From an uncultured Lachnospiraceae bacterium (GTDB taxonomy: Bacteria; Bacillota; Clostridia; Lachnospirales; Lachnospiraceae), in assembly GCA_958422845.1 (NCBI GenBank), contig CATZPU010000022.1, forward strand, positions 1-10,455: a DNA stretch of 10,455 nt, written 5' to 3'. A program made the position numbers and the translations under genes. Below, piece by piece: positions 1 through 6,522 of this stretch (within the stretch, counting starts at the first letter, position 1; each line of letters begins with the position of its first letter). A model generated the notes under the pieces. It was not told where the DNA came from, did not search any database, and saw nothing but the letters and a program-made list of their open reading frames with translations.

Positions 1-78
1 ATCCGGTATGTATAAGTAGGAAACATGGAAACAGCAGATGATTCGGTCTGCATAAAAAAGTAAAACAGGGAAATACTA

Positions 79-127
79 GCGTCAGTATACAGAAGGTAAA
101 TGACTTTTGTATACCGGCGCTTGTTTT
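79..127 (+). terminator. Rho-independent terminator of an upstream + strand gene
   Basis: The arms at 79-90 and 109-120 pair over 12 positions, with one G-U wobble and one A-C mismatch, around an 18-nt loop. A T-rich stretch (ttgtttt) follows at 121-127. The T-tract lies on the + strand side only, so it ends a transcript entering from left of the window. No coding sequence can be assigned in positions 1-78, which probably hold the 3' end or trailer of that gene. Confidence 0.75.
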
Positions 128-140
128 GTGTCATAGGAAA
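124..140 (+). repeat. Post-terminator motif, copy 1
   Basis: The 17-nt sequence ttttgtgtcataggaaa overlaps the T-tract of the terminator at 79-127. It recurs exactly at 10433-10449, again overlapping the T-tract of a terminator. The next four bases are gcgc here and acgc there. Two copies in the same position relative to terminators suggest a dispersed element, or a processing or termination-linked signal. Its function is unknown. Confidence 0.6.
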
Positions 141-207
141 GCGCAGGATTCTTTTAAAAATTTTTTTAATATAGGAAAGCGCAGGATCCTTAAAAAAATT
201 TTTTAAT
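133..207 (+). repeat. Tandem AT-rich 37/38-nt repeat upstream of the spoVA cluster
   Basis: Two adjacent units occupy 133-170 and 171-207. Each begins with the identical 17-mer ataggaaagcgcaggat and ends in a run of A then T then aat. The second unit's end (about 192-205) is nearly self-complementary. The unit start overlaps the post-terminator motif at 124-140, so this may be a local duplication of that motif plus its downstream flank. It fills the space where the promoter of the next gene would be expected. I could not identify a clear sigma-A, sigma-F or sigma-G promoter in it. Confidence 0.75.
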
Positions 208-225
208 AACAGGAGGCAGGAGATC

Positions 226-378
226 ATGGATCGGAGGTTTTTGAGAAGATACGTGGTACTAATTTTTATTCTCGCGCTGTGCGCGTGCGCCGCGTGGTAT
301 GTAACGAGTAAAAACGGGCAGCCGTATGCAGACGCAGTGCTCGTGAAGCTTTTGGAGGAGGTATCCGCGTATGTCTGA
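226..378 (+). CDS. Small single-pass membrane peptide preceding spoVAA
   Basis: This is a 50-residue ORF, not matched to any family I know. AGGAGG at 211-216 sits 9 nt before the ATG. The N-terminus is basic (MDRRFLRRY), followed by one hydrophobic segment at about residues 9-25 that includes two Cys. A short polar stretch and a C-terminal amphipathic-looking segment (about residues 36-50) follow. This predicts an N-in anchored peptide with a small outer tail. The LALC stretch resembles a lipobox only loosely. The stop lies 8 nt inside spoVAA, so the two genes overlap and are probably translationally coupled. That, with the strong ribosome binding site, is the best evidence that it is real. 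By context it may act with SpoVAA/SpoVAB in the forespore membrane, but this is inference only. Confidence 0.65.
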   Translation: MDRRFLRRYVVLIFILALCACAAWYVTSKNGQPYADAVLVKLLEEVSAYV

Positions 379-994
379 TGAGACGCTGTATCTGAAGCTC
401 GATAAGAATATGCAGGTAAAGACGGAGAAGGTGATGCTGGGAGACATCGCCCAGATCATTTGCAGCACAAAATCAGTGGAAAATAAGGTTAAGACTCTGC
501 GGCTTCCGACGGAGCAGATAAAAGGATCGGGACGCTATGTGTTTTCTGTGCTTGATGTGATAAAAGTGATCCACGCGGAATATCCGCATCTTGAGGTGAA
601 CAATCTCGGAGAGGCAGATTTTATTCTTACCGTCGAAAAGGAGAAAACGTACGGAGATATGGAAAGCCGGGTAAAGACAGTGTTCGTCTGCCTGCTTGCA
701 TTTTTCGGAGCATCATTTTCCATCATGGCGTTTAATAATGATATAAGCGTAACCACGCTGTTTGCCCAGCTTTATGAAGCGTTTACGGGAGAAAAGACGA
801 GCGGCTTTACGCTTCTCGAGGTCAGCTACTCCATCGGAGTCGGGATGGGGATACTGATATTTTTTCATCATTTTGCGAGAAAAAGAAATGTCTCGGACCC
901 GACGCCGCTTGAGGTGGAGATGCGCACCTATGAGGACGAGGTGGATACTACCGTGATCGAATCGAGCGGACGCAATGCAAAAAAGACGGGATAA
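371..994 (+). CDS. spoVAA: Stage V sporulation protein AA (SpoVAA)
   Basis: This 207-aa protein matches the length of the SpoVAA family (about 206 aa in Bacillus subtilis). In spore formers the SpoVA proteins form the inner-membrane route that moves dipicolinic acid into the forespore and releases it at germination. Visible layout: a soluble N-terminal domain (about residues 1-98), a membrane segment (about 101-121) running into the FNND motif at 121-124, a second membrane segment (about 148-168), and a basic stretch followed by the family-typical DPTPLEVEMR at 176-185. The tail is acidic, then basic. The start is supported by GGAGGAGG at 354-361, 9 nt upstream, which lies inside the preceding small gene. 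The ATG overlaps that gene's end. Family assignment is by motif and topology read by eye. Confidence 0.9.
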   Translation: MSDETLYLKLDKNMQVKTEKVMLGDIAQIICSTKSVENKVKTLRLPTEQIKGSGRYVFSVLDVIKVIHAEYPHLEVNNLGEADFILTVEKEKTYGDMESRVKTVFVCLLAFFGASFSIMAFNNDISVTTLFAQLYEAFTGEKTSGFTLLEVSYSIGVGMGILIFFHHFARKRNVSDPTPLEVEMRTYEDEVDTTVIESSGRNAKKTG

Positions 995-1044
995 AGGCGC
1001 GCCGGATACGGAGGCCGGAAAATATTGCAGCAGAAAAGGAAGAG

Positions 1045-1467
1045 ATGCAGATGGAGCAGATCGTATTGACAGTGATTGGGTTTGCCGCAGGATTTATTGT
1101 GGCAGGCGGAGAGGTGGCGCTGATGATCGGACTTGGGATCATCACGCGGTTTATAGGTGTGACGCATACGGCAAAACGGGTGCGGTATTATGAGAATGCG
1201 ATCCTTCTCGGCGCACTTGCGGGAACGGTGCTTACCGTATTTCAGGTAAAGGTGATGGCCGGCGTGTGGCTTCTTGCGTTCGGCGGTTTGTTTATGGGAA
1301 TATTCGTCGGCGGCTGGATCATGGCGCTTGCGGAAGTCATCAATGTATTTCCGGTCTATTGCAGAAGGCTTGGCATCACAAAGGGGCTGAGCTGGATCAT
1401 CATTGCGCTCGCGGCAGGAAAGACGCTTGGCAGTCTGGTGCATTTTTATATGAGGTGGGGGAAGTGA
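1045..1467 (+). CDS. spoVAB: Stage V sporulation protein AB (SpoVAB)
   Basis: A 140-aa, almost wholly hydrophobic protein with about four membrane segments (near residues 5-20, 50-70, 74-95 and 115-133). This is the size and topology of SpoVAB, the partner of SpoVAA in the SpoVA dipicolinate channel system. The glycine-rich segment followed by ALAEVINVFPVYCRR fits the family. The start is uncertain by two codons. ATG 1045 is only a few nt from the AAAGGAAG ribosome binding site (1034-1041), while ATG 1051 (MEQIVLT) is better spaced, giving 138 aa. It lies 50 nt after spoVAA in the same orientation. In Bacillus the operon continues with spoVAC-AF. Here a promoter and an ATPase gene follow instead, so the remaining SpoVA genes must be elsewhere or absent. 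Confidence 0.88.
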   Translation: MQMEQIVLTVIGFAAGFIVAGGEVALMIGLGIITRFIGVTHTAKRVRYYENAILLGALAGTVLTVFQVKVMAGVWLLAFGGLFMGIFVGGWIMALAEVINVFPVYCRRLGITKGLSWIIIALAAGKTLGSLVHFYMRWGK

Positions 1468-1492
1468 CTTCCAAGCAGTTTTGTGGTATGAT
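1464..1492 (+). promoter_or_regulatory. Sigma-A-like promoter for the ABC-class ATPase
   Basis: The -35 GTGACT (1464-1469), a 17-nt spacer and the -10 TATGAT (1487-1492) with an extended TG one base upstream (1484-1485) form a good vegetative promoter. The -35 overlaps the spoVAB stop codon. It lets the ATPase gene be expressed outside sporulation, with a leader of roughly 75 nt. No terminator was seen after spoVAB, so read-through from the spoVA cluster is also possible. Confidence 0.6.
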
Positions 1493-1575
1493 AGCGTAGT
1501 GGATAAAAGCAATGCGCACGTTCGTTCTATGCGAATGAGATGCGGCAAAAAGGCATTAAAGGGAGGAACTATTTT

Positions 1576-3228
1576 ATGAGGACGCAGCAGGAATTAAGAA
1601 CGCAGCTTCGTCAGATCGACCACAAAGGTTATAAAGCGTATAAAGTGTTGGAGGGGGAGTATGATTTCCGTACATACAGACTGTGTATCGACCATGTGCA
1701 GGGAGATCCGTTCGCAACACCGTCGCGTGTGCGGATCGTTTATTACAACAGAGGCTGCGTGCCGCAGGAGTATCTGGAAAAAAAGCACCGCAGGATCGCG
1801 GTGGAGGATGCTCTTTTGCGCAGGCTCCACAAAAATCTGCGCGCCTGCATGGACGGAGGAAGAAAAGGCTCCGGCAAAAGCGGGCTTGTAACTGCATGCC
1901 GCGCCGGTCAGGAAATTCTGGAACGGACTGCGATGCGTGTGGGTGCGCAGGAGATAGAAGCCAGAATAGAGGTGGGATTTCCGGCTTTCGGCCGTACGAT
2001 CGCGGCGGGAGCATTGGAAGAGATATTGTTTGAACTGCTTCCGACTGTCGCAGAACGGACGTTTCGTCCGCTTGCACAGGAACTTCGGGAAGCGGTCGAA
2101 CTGGCGGACGATCAGCAGTTTATCAGGGAAGAGCTTAAGCGATTGGATCTTGTCGCTTTCGTGGCGGACGGCTCCATACTGCCCAGAGAGAGCGGCGTAT
2201 CGCAGCGTCCTATGAAAAAAGCAGTCGCATTTAAGAGTCCGGAAAGCCTTGCGGTGACGATGGAGCTTCCGCACAGGGGAGCAGTGAGAGGCATGGGGAT
2301 CAGATGCGGGATCACCGTGATCGCCGGAGGCGGCTTTCACGGGAAGTCTACACTTCTGAAGGCTTTGGAGCGCGGCGTGTACGATCACATAGCAGGGGAC
2401 GGGCGTGAATTTGTGATTACGCAGGAGAGCGCATACAAACTCCGCGCGGAGGAAGGACGATGTGTTCACAAGACGGATATTTCCATGTTTATCAGTAATC
2501 TTCCGACGAAAGCGGATACGACGTCGTTTTCCACGGAAAATGCCAGCGGCAGTACGTCGCAGTCCGCAAATACGGTAGAAGCTCTGGAGTGCAAAAGCAG
2601 CGTACTTCTGATCGATGAGGATACGTCAGCGACGAATTTTATGATCCGTGATGAGCGGATGGCACAGCTCGTATCCGATGAAAAAGAGCCTATCACGCCA
2701 TTTATACGGAAGGTTCGCAGTATTTATGAGGAGCTTGGCGTATCGACCGTGCTTGTGGCAGGAAGCTCCGGCGATTTCCTGACTGTTGCAGATACGGTGC
2801 TGCAGATGGACTGTTATGTGACGCGCGATGTGACAGCGCGGGCAAAAGAACTTTGCATACCGCTTTTACAGGAAAAGGTACAGAAAAATACATGGATAAA
2901 GAATTGTGTGGCGAAGAAGAGGATCGAAAAGGCGCGTGTACACGGTTGGGATTCGCTCAGCCTTGACCGCACGGAGATCGATCTGCGCTACATGGAACAG
3001 ATCGTAGACGAGAGCCAGACCGCGGCGCTTGCGTATATTATGCAGTATGTACTGGAGCGGATGGCAGACGGCAAAAAGAGCGCGGCAGTTCTCGCAGATG
3101 AAGTATCACGCAAACTTGAAAAGGAAGGAATCCTTTCTGTGACACCGAAAAATTACGGAGCGGGACCTGCCGCAATGGTGCGCAGGCAGGAAATACTTGC
3201 ATGCCTGTGCAGATACAGAGAGCTGTAG
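1576..3228 (+). CDS. Predicted ATPase of the ABC class (COG3044 / PF09818 family)
   Basis: A 550-aa soluble ATPase. From this start, the Walker A motif GGGFHGKST is at residues 251-259, a signature-like SGSTSQ at about 324-329, and the Walker B motif VLLIDED at 343-349 with the Asp-Glu pair at 347-348. The large N-terminal region (about 1-240) and C-terminal region (about 400-550) have no membrane segments. This order fits the little-studied COG3044 family, which is not a transporter. From memory, a trypanosome relative (MRB1590) binds RNA through a pore made by its ABC-like dimer, so an RNA-linked role is possible but unproven here. The start is chosen at 1576 because AAAGGGAGG (1558-1566) lies 9 nt upstream. 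An in-frame ATG at 1540 has no such site. It has its own promoter over the end of spoVAB and ends 5 bp from the convergent MATE gene. Confidence 0.88.
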   Translation: MRTQQELRTQLRQIDHKGYKAYKVLEGEYDFRTYRLCIDHVQGDPFATPSRVRIVYYNRGCVPQEYLEKKHRRIAVEDALLRRLHKNLRACMDGGRKGSGKSGLVTACRAGQEILERTAMRVGAQEIEARIEVGFPAFGRTIAAGALEEILFELLPTVAERTFRPLAQELREAVELADDQQFIREELKRLDLVAFVADGSILPRESGVSQRPMKKAVAFKSPESLAVTMELPHRGAVRGMGIRCGITVIAGGGFHGKSTLLKALERGVYDHIAGDGREFVITQESAYKLRAEEGRCVHKTDISMFISNLPTKADTTSFSTENASGSTSQSANTVEALECKSSVLLIDEDTSATNFMIRDERMAQLVSDEKEPITPFIRKVRSIYEELGVSTVLVAGSSGDFLTVADTVLQMDCYVTRDVTARAKELCIPLLQEKVQKNTWIKNCVAKKRIEKARVHGWDSLSLDRTEIDLRYMEQIVDESQTAALAYIMQYVLERMADGKKSAAVLADEVSRKLEKEGILSVTPKNYGAGPAAMVRRQEILACLCRYREL

Positions 3229-3235
3229 AGTTTTT
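3214..3235 (+). terminator. Possible short terminator overlapping the ATPase stop codon
   Basis: TACAG (3214-3218) and CTGTA (3223-3227) pair around the loop AGAG, and TTTTT follows at 3231-3235. The stem has only 5 bp and includes the TAG stop codon, so termination would be weak. It is nonetheless the only terminator-like structure in the tiny gap between two convergent genes. Confidence 0.35.
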
Positions 3236-4583
3236 AGCGGCGCGCGTTTTTGGAAGTCTTATTATTCAGAAAACGCATATAAAGAAGTCCTGCGGCATCG
3301 GCAAGGAACCAGCCGATCGGAATCGCCCACCAGATACCGTATACGCCGATGGCCGGAAGCGGAGCGAGCAGGTATGCCAGTAATACGCGCGTGCCGAGTG
3401 AAATGACCGTGAGGACGAGCGACATTTCCGGACGGCGGATGCCGCGGTAGTAGCCGTAAAGCAGAAACAAAAGCCCGATACCGCAGTAGAACACGCCTTC
3501 TATCCGCAGATAGCCCGTTCCGATCGAGATGATCTCTGTTTCCGAAGGCTGGATGAAGATCATCATCAGGTAAGGAGCAGTCACGAAAACGAGGACGGAA
3601 ACGGCAAGGCAGAAGAGCGCAGATACCCAAAAGGCGTTTTTTGTGCCTTCGCGGATGCGGTCTTTGCGGCTGCCGCCGTAGTTTTGTGAAATAAAAAATG
3701 AGAAAGCATTGCCGAACTCCTGCGCCGGCATATAGGCGAAGGAGTCGATCTTTACGGCGGCCGCAAAAGCTGCCATAACTGCGGGGCCAAAGCTGTTGAC
3801 GAGCCCCTGGATCATCAGAATACCGAAGTTCATAACAGACTGCTGGATACTTGCGGCAAGGGAGAAAGAAACGATCTCTTTTACCGCAGATTTTCCAAAG
3901 TCTGCTTTTTTTATGTCCGGCCGGAGCGCGGGCTCTTTATACCACGTATAAAGGCAGATACCGATTCCGGAAAAAGCCTGCGCGATCACAGTAGCCGCAG
4001 CCGCGCCTTCCACACCCCAGTCAAATACAATGACAAAAATAAGGTCGAGCACGATATTGAGCAGCGCAGCCAGTCCGAGAAACCACAGCGGAGTCACAGA
4101 GTTGCCGAGCGCGCGGAGTAAAAATGCGAAATAGTTATAGAGAAAGACAAAAAATATCCCGATAAAAATGACGAATACGTATCCGTGCATCATCTCCCAC
4201 AGAGAATCCGGCGTCTGCAGGAGTCTCAGGATCGGATCAAGCCCTGCAAACACGAGAAGTGTCATCAGCAGAGCGGCTGCGCCGATCAGGAGAAAAGAGA
4301 GGAGGATACTGTTCTTCATTTTTGTCTCGTCTTTCTGTCCGAAATAATAAGAAAAAACAGAGCTGCTTCCCATACAAAGCCCGATCAGAACAGAGGTCAG
4401 AAAGGTCATAAGCGTATAAGCCGAGCCAACGGCTGCAAGCGCATCTGCGCCGATAAATTGTCCGACGATCAGCGTATCGGCAATATTGTAGCACTGCTGG
4501 AGCAGATTTCCGAGGATCATCGGGGCGGCAAACAGCAGCATAGTCTTTGTTACATTTCCCTGAGTCAAATCTTTTTTTGCCAT
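3234..4583 (-). CDS. MATE-family multidrug/metabolite exporter
   Basis: A 449-aa polytopic membrane protein with about 12 hydrophobic segments, the normal size for the MATE family. These carriers export drugs or metabolites in exchange for Na+ or H+. Two homologous halves are visible. The N-terminal half starts with the typical segment FAAPMILGNLLQQCYNIADT followed by a VGxxxGxxALAAVG stretch (about residues 18-53). The second half repeats the pattern from about residue 230 (FSLAASIQQSVMNFG). The family does not reveal the substrate. The start is chosen at 4583 (MAKKDLTQG) because a GGAG site lies just upstream and the membrane domain begins there. The longer frame back to 4727 would run through the upstream terminator hairpin and promoter. 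It converges with the ATPase gene (5 bp between stop codons) and lies downstream of the AGCS symporter on the same strand. Confidence 0.9.
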   Translation of the reverse strand: MAKKDLTQGNVTKTMLLFAAPMILGNLLQQCYNIADTLIVGQFIGADALAAVGSAYTLMTFLTSVLIGLCMGSSSVFSYYFGQKDETKMKNSILLSFLLIGAAALLMTLLVFAGLDPILRLLQTPDSLWEMMHGYVFVIFIGIFFVFLYNYFAFLLRALGNSVTPLWFLGLAALLNIVLDLIFVIVFDWGVEGAAAATVIAQAFSGIGICLYTWYKEPALRPDIKKADFGKSAVKEIVSFSLAASIQQSVMNFGILMIQGLVNSFGPAVMAAFAAAVKIDSFAYMPAQEFGNAFSFFISQNYGGSRKDRIREGTKNAFWVSALFCLAVSVLVFVTAPYLMMIFIQPSETEIISIGTGYLRIEGVFYCGIGLLFLLYGYYRGIRRPEMSLVLTVISLGTRVLLAYLLAPLPAIGVYGIWWAIPIGWFLADAAGLLYMRFLNNKTSKNARR

Positions 4584-4622
4584 AATAGTCTCCGTATTTT
4601 GTGTTCCGAAATGTGAATAAAT

Positions 4623-4640
4623 ACAGCTTAAAGAAGCTGT
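4623..4640 (-). promoter_or_regulatory. Small hairpin in the MATE gene leader
   Basis: A perfect 7-bp inverted repeat (acagctt / aagctgt) with a 4-nt loop lies about 40 nt upstream of the MATE start codon. No T-tract follows, so it is not a terminator. In addition, 11 nt here (4630-4640) are the reverse complement of 4755-4765 at the end of the upstream symporter gene. A read-through RNA could therefore pair these two sites across the intergenic terminator. Any regulatory role is inference. Confidence 0.4.
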
Positions 4641-4660
4641 GAGGATACTGGAACGCTGGG

Positions 4661-4713
4661 ATAAAAACAGCGTCCGCATGCAGGTGCAAAATCTGCCTGC
4701 ATACTGACGCTGT
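4661..4713 (-). terminator. Rho-independent terminator of the AGCS symporter gene
   Basis: On the - strand, an outer stem of 8 perfect pairs (4706-4713 with 4667-4674) and an inner stem of about 9 pairs (4696-4704 with 4676-4684, one wobble), separated by one mismatch, form a long hairpin followed by TTTTTAT (4661-4667). It starts about 40 nt after the symporter stop codon, the normal place for that gene's terminator. It also lies upstream of the MATE gene and overlaps the predicted start site of the promoter at 4716-4744. Confidence 0.85.
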
Positions 4714-4715
4714 CT

Positions 4716-4744
4716 ATTGTACACCATATTTTACCGGAGGACAA
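4716..4744 (-). promoter_or_regulatory. Sigma-A-like promoter for the MATE gene
   Basis: Read on the - strand, the -35 TTGTCC (4739-4744), a 17-nt spacer and the -10 TACAAT (4716-4721) with an upstream TG form a good promoter in the gap after the symporter stop codon. Transcription would start near 4709, inside the 5' arm of the terminator at 4661-4713. I saw no better promoter between that terminator and the MATE start codon. Confidence 0.6.
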
Positions 4745-4752
4745 TTACGGAC

Positions 4753-6144
4753 TTACAGCTTCTTTGCTCTCTTCATCGCTCCTGTAACCATCTTCGTCAG
4801 CGCAAAAAGTGCGAGCGCATTAGGAATGACCATCAGATTATTGAACATATCAGACAGCTCCCACACCAGATCATTCGAGGCAAGCGTACCGAGGAAAATG
4901 AAGACCAGAGCAATAACAGTATAGATTTTTGTGGATTTCTCTCCAAAAAGGTACGCCACATTGATCTTTCCAAACAGGTTCCAGCCGAGGATCGTGGAAA
5001 AGGCGAAGAAAAACAGTGTGACCGCGATAAAGATCGCACCGAGCTGTTCGCCGAATACGGTACCGAAGGCAGTCTGCGTTAAGTTGGCTTTGTTGACTGC
5101 ATCAAGAGCGGCGCCCGTATATCCGTTTGCAAGAATACCGTCATCTGTATAAAGCGTGGAGATGACAACGAGTGCATTCAGTGTCAGCACAACAAAGGTA
5201 TCGATAAAAACGCCGATCATTGCAACACAGCCCTGCTCATGCGGCGTTTTTACGTTTGCAAGCGCGTGTGCATGCGGGGTAGAACCCATACCGGCTTCAT
5301 TGGAAAACAGTCCGCGTTTCGCGCCCTGCGTAAGAGCAGTTTTGAGCGCCGCGCCGAAGGCTCCGCCGATGATAGCCTGCGGCTGAAAAGCATATTTGAA
5401 GATCATGCCGAAGGTAGCCGGTACGTATTGGATTCTCATGATCAGAAGCGCAAGACCGCCAAGCAGGAAGAGACTCGCCATGACAGGCACGAGCTTTTCT
5501 GTGACGGCTGCAAGTCGCTTGATACCGCCGAGGAAAATAAAACCGCAGATCACCACGAGGATGATACCGATGATCCATGAGGGAATACCGAAAGCAGTCT
5601 GGCACGTAGAGCCGATCGAGTTTGACTGTACCATACAGCCGAAAAATCCGAGTGCGAGCGTGATCGCGACAGCGAAGAATCCTGCAAGAAATTTCCCGAA
5701 AGGTCCTTTAAATGCCGCAGTGATGTAGTAGACAGGACCGCCCTTGATGGAGCCGTCGCGCTCTACGATACGCGTCTCCTGCGCAAGCGTCGCTTCGGCA
5801 TAGATCGTAGCCATACCAAAGAATGCGATCACCCACATCCAGAATATCGCTCCCGGACCTCCGGTAAGAATCGCACCGGAAGCTCCTACGATATTGCCGG
5901 TTCCGACCTGAGCGGCGATCGCAGTGGCGAGCGCCTGAAACGAGCTCATACCGCTTTCGTGTTTCTTGCCGTGCAGAGTCAAATTGCCGAATACGCGGCG
6001 CATCCCTTCGCCGAAGCATCGGACCTGAACGAATCGTGTCTTAAAAGAGTACCACAGTCCGACTGCAATGAGCATAAAGAACAGGATATAGTCGGATAAG
6101 TAACTGTTGATAGTTTGGACGATTGGTAAAAGTGTGTCTGACAT
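4753..6144 (-). CDS. AGCS-family sodium:alanine/glycine symporter
   Basis: A 463-aa membrane protein of the alanine or glycine:cation symporter family (PF01235), which takes up alanine or glycine with Na+ (sometimes H+). Two family hallmarks are present: the segment FQALATAIAAQVGTGNIVG (residues 69-87) and the later loop GAKRGLFSNEAGMGSTPHAH (residues 274-293). About ten hydrophobic segments are visible and the length is normal. The start at 6144 (MSDTLLPIV) is chosen because GAGGAG lies just upstream. The frame extends back to 6348 but that part is leader sequence containing a terminator. The glycine riboswitch in the leader indicates that glycine is the regulating, and probably a transported, substrate. 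Equivalent genes are called agcS or alsT; I cannot separate alanine from glycine preference by sequence alone. Confidence 0.93.
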   Translation of the reverse strand: MSDTLLPIVQTINSYLSDYILFFMLIAVGLWYSFKTRFVQVRCFGEGMRRVFGNLTLHGKKHESGMSSFQALATAIAAQVGTGNIVGASGAILTGGPGAIFWMWVIAFFGMATIYAEATLAQETRIVERDGSIKGGPVYYITAAFKGPFGKFLAGFFAVAITLALGFFGCMVQSNSIGSTCQTAFGIPSWIIGIILVVICGFIFLGGIKRLAAVTEKLVPVMASLFLLGGLALLIMRIQYVPATFGMIFKYAFQPQAIIGGAFGAALKTALTQGAKRGLFSNEAGMGSTPHAHALANVKTPHEQGCVAMIGVFIDTFVVLTLNALVVISTLYTDDGILANGYTGAALDAVNKANLTQTAFGTVFGEQLGAIFIAVTLFFFAFSTILGWNLFGKINVAYLFGEKSTKIYTVIALVFIFLGTLASNDLVWELSDMFNNLMVIPNALALFALTKMVTGAMKRAKKL

Positions 6145-6255
6145 TTTTTCTCTCTCCTCATGTGTAGTGATGTTGGATGACTGCTGGTGACTGCACAGAT
6201 ATATAAGCACACTTCTAAAAGTAATATCCTCTTCTGTGCGTCGCTGCGAGAAGCG

Positions 6256-6301
6256 CTTTTTTGGTATCAGAAAGCATGACCTTTTCGGTATCAAAAAAGC
6301 A
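6256..6301. repeat. Short imperfect direct repeat in the symporter leader
   Basis: Two adjacent copies share the core ggtatca followed by an A-rich stretch and agca (cores at 6263-6269 and 6287-6293), each preceded by a run of T. Copy two overlaps the T-tract and 3' arm of the terminator at 6293-6318, so the unit may be a partial duplication of the terminator's 3' end. Confidence 0.45.
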
Positions 6302-6318
6302 GCCTGTATCTGGCTGCT
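6293..6318 (-). terminator. Leader terminator between glycine riboswitch and symporter gene
   Basis: On the - strand AGCAGCC (6312-6318) pairs perfectly with GGCTGCT (6298-6304) around a 7-nt loop, followed by TTTTT (6293-6297). It lies about 65 nt after the aptamer and about 150 nt before the start codon, as expected for the expression platform of a transcriptional riboswitch. The antiterminator partner was not identified by eye, so the sign of the switch (ON or OFF with glycine) stays open. Confidence 0.8.
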
Positions 6319-6352
6319 CCGAAAAAACGTATGAGACGAAAAAGACAAAATG

Positions 6353-6373
6353 AAAAATCCCGAATAATCAGGA
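6353..6373 (-). terminator. Weaker terminator-like hairpin directly after the aptamer
   Basis: On the - strand TCCTG (6369-6373) pairs with CGGGA (6358-6362), one G-U pair, around a 6-nt loop. TTTTT follows at 6353-6357. It starts about 10 nt after the 3' side of the aptamer's P1 stem, so it could be the actual switching hairpin, with the stronger one at 6293-6318 as a second barrier. Only 5 bp of stem makes this tentative. Confidence 0.4.
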
Positions 6374-6377
6374 AGCT

Positions 6378-6480
6378 GTCAGCTCTGTCTCCTTTACCTG
6401 AGAGATTCAGTCCGTGAGGACCTTACACCTTCGGTACCCGTCTGAGGGTTTTTCCAGAGTATTCTCCGCCTCCAGTCTCC
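6378..6480 (-). promoter_or_regulatory. Glycine riboswitch (single full aptamer) controlling the AGCS symporter
   Basis: Read on the - strand the conserved glycine-aptamer blocks appear in order: ctctgga (P1 5' side, 6453-6459), accgaagg followed by tgtaa (6423-6435), then aatctctcaggtaaagg (6391-6407) and cagag (P1 3' side, 6383-6387). Glycine riboswitches often have two aptamers. I see one full aptamer plus 5' sequence (about 6460-6510) that may hold a reduced ghost partner. It sits between a strong promoter and the leader terminator of the symporter gene, so it should couple symporter expression to intracellular glycine. My recollection that singlet switches of this type often control transporters, frequently as OFF switches, is not proven here. 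Confidence 0.9.
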
Positions 6481-6522
6481 TGTCAAATACAGGATTCAAG
6501 AGGTTTCCCAGAATTAGGATAA

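Noticed and set aside
32..52. Inverted repeat gcaga ... tctgc near the left edge
   Set aside because: Five pairs around an 8-nt loop with A-rich rather than T-rich sequence after it on the + strand. It is not a terminator and has no supporting context.
109..145. Possible sigma-F or sigma-G promoter before the small spoVA peptide (GTATA ... GGAAA)
   Set aside because: The spacing between the boxes is about 22 nt, well outside what forespore sigma factors use, and the GTATA is part of the terminator stem.
928..2469. Long - strand ORFs opposite spoVAA, spoVAB and the ATPase gene
   Set aside because: They are shadows of real + strand genes, rich in His, Cys and Arg, with no ribosome binding sites or recognisable domains.
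4584..4727. 48-residue N-terminal extension of the MATE protein
   Set aside because: It would be read through the terminator hairpin and almost into the promoter. A well placed ribosome binding site and the membrane domain mark the start at 4583.
6241..6262. Hairpin plus T-run on the + strand (CGCT ... AGCG then TTTTTT)
   Set aside because: The stem is only about 4 bp and no + strand gene ends nearby. It lies within the - strand leader and is probably chance.
6145..6348. 68-residue N-terminal extension of the AGCS symporter
   Set aside because: The stretch contains the leader terminator, while GAGGAG sits directly before the ATG at 6144.
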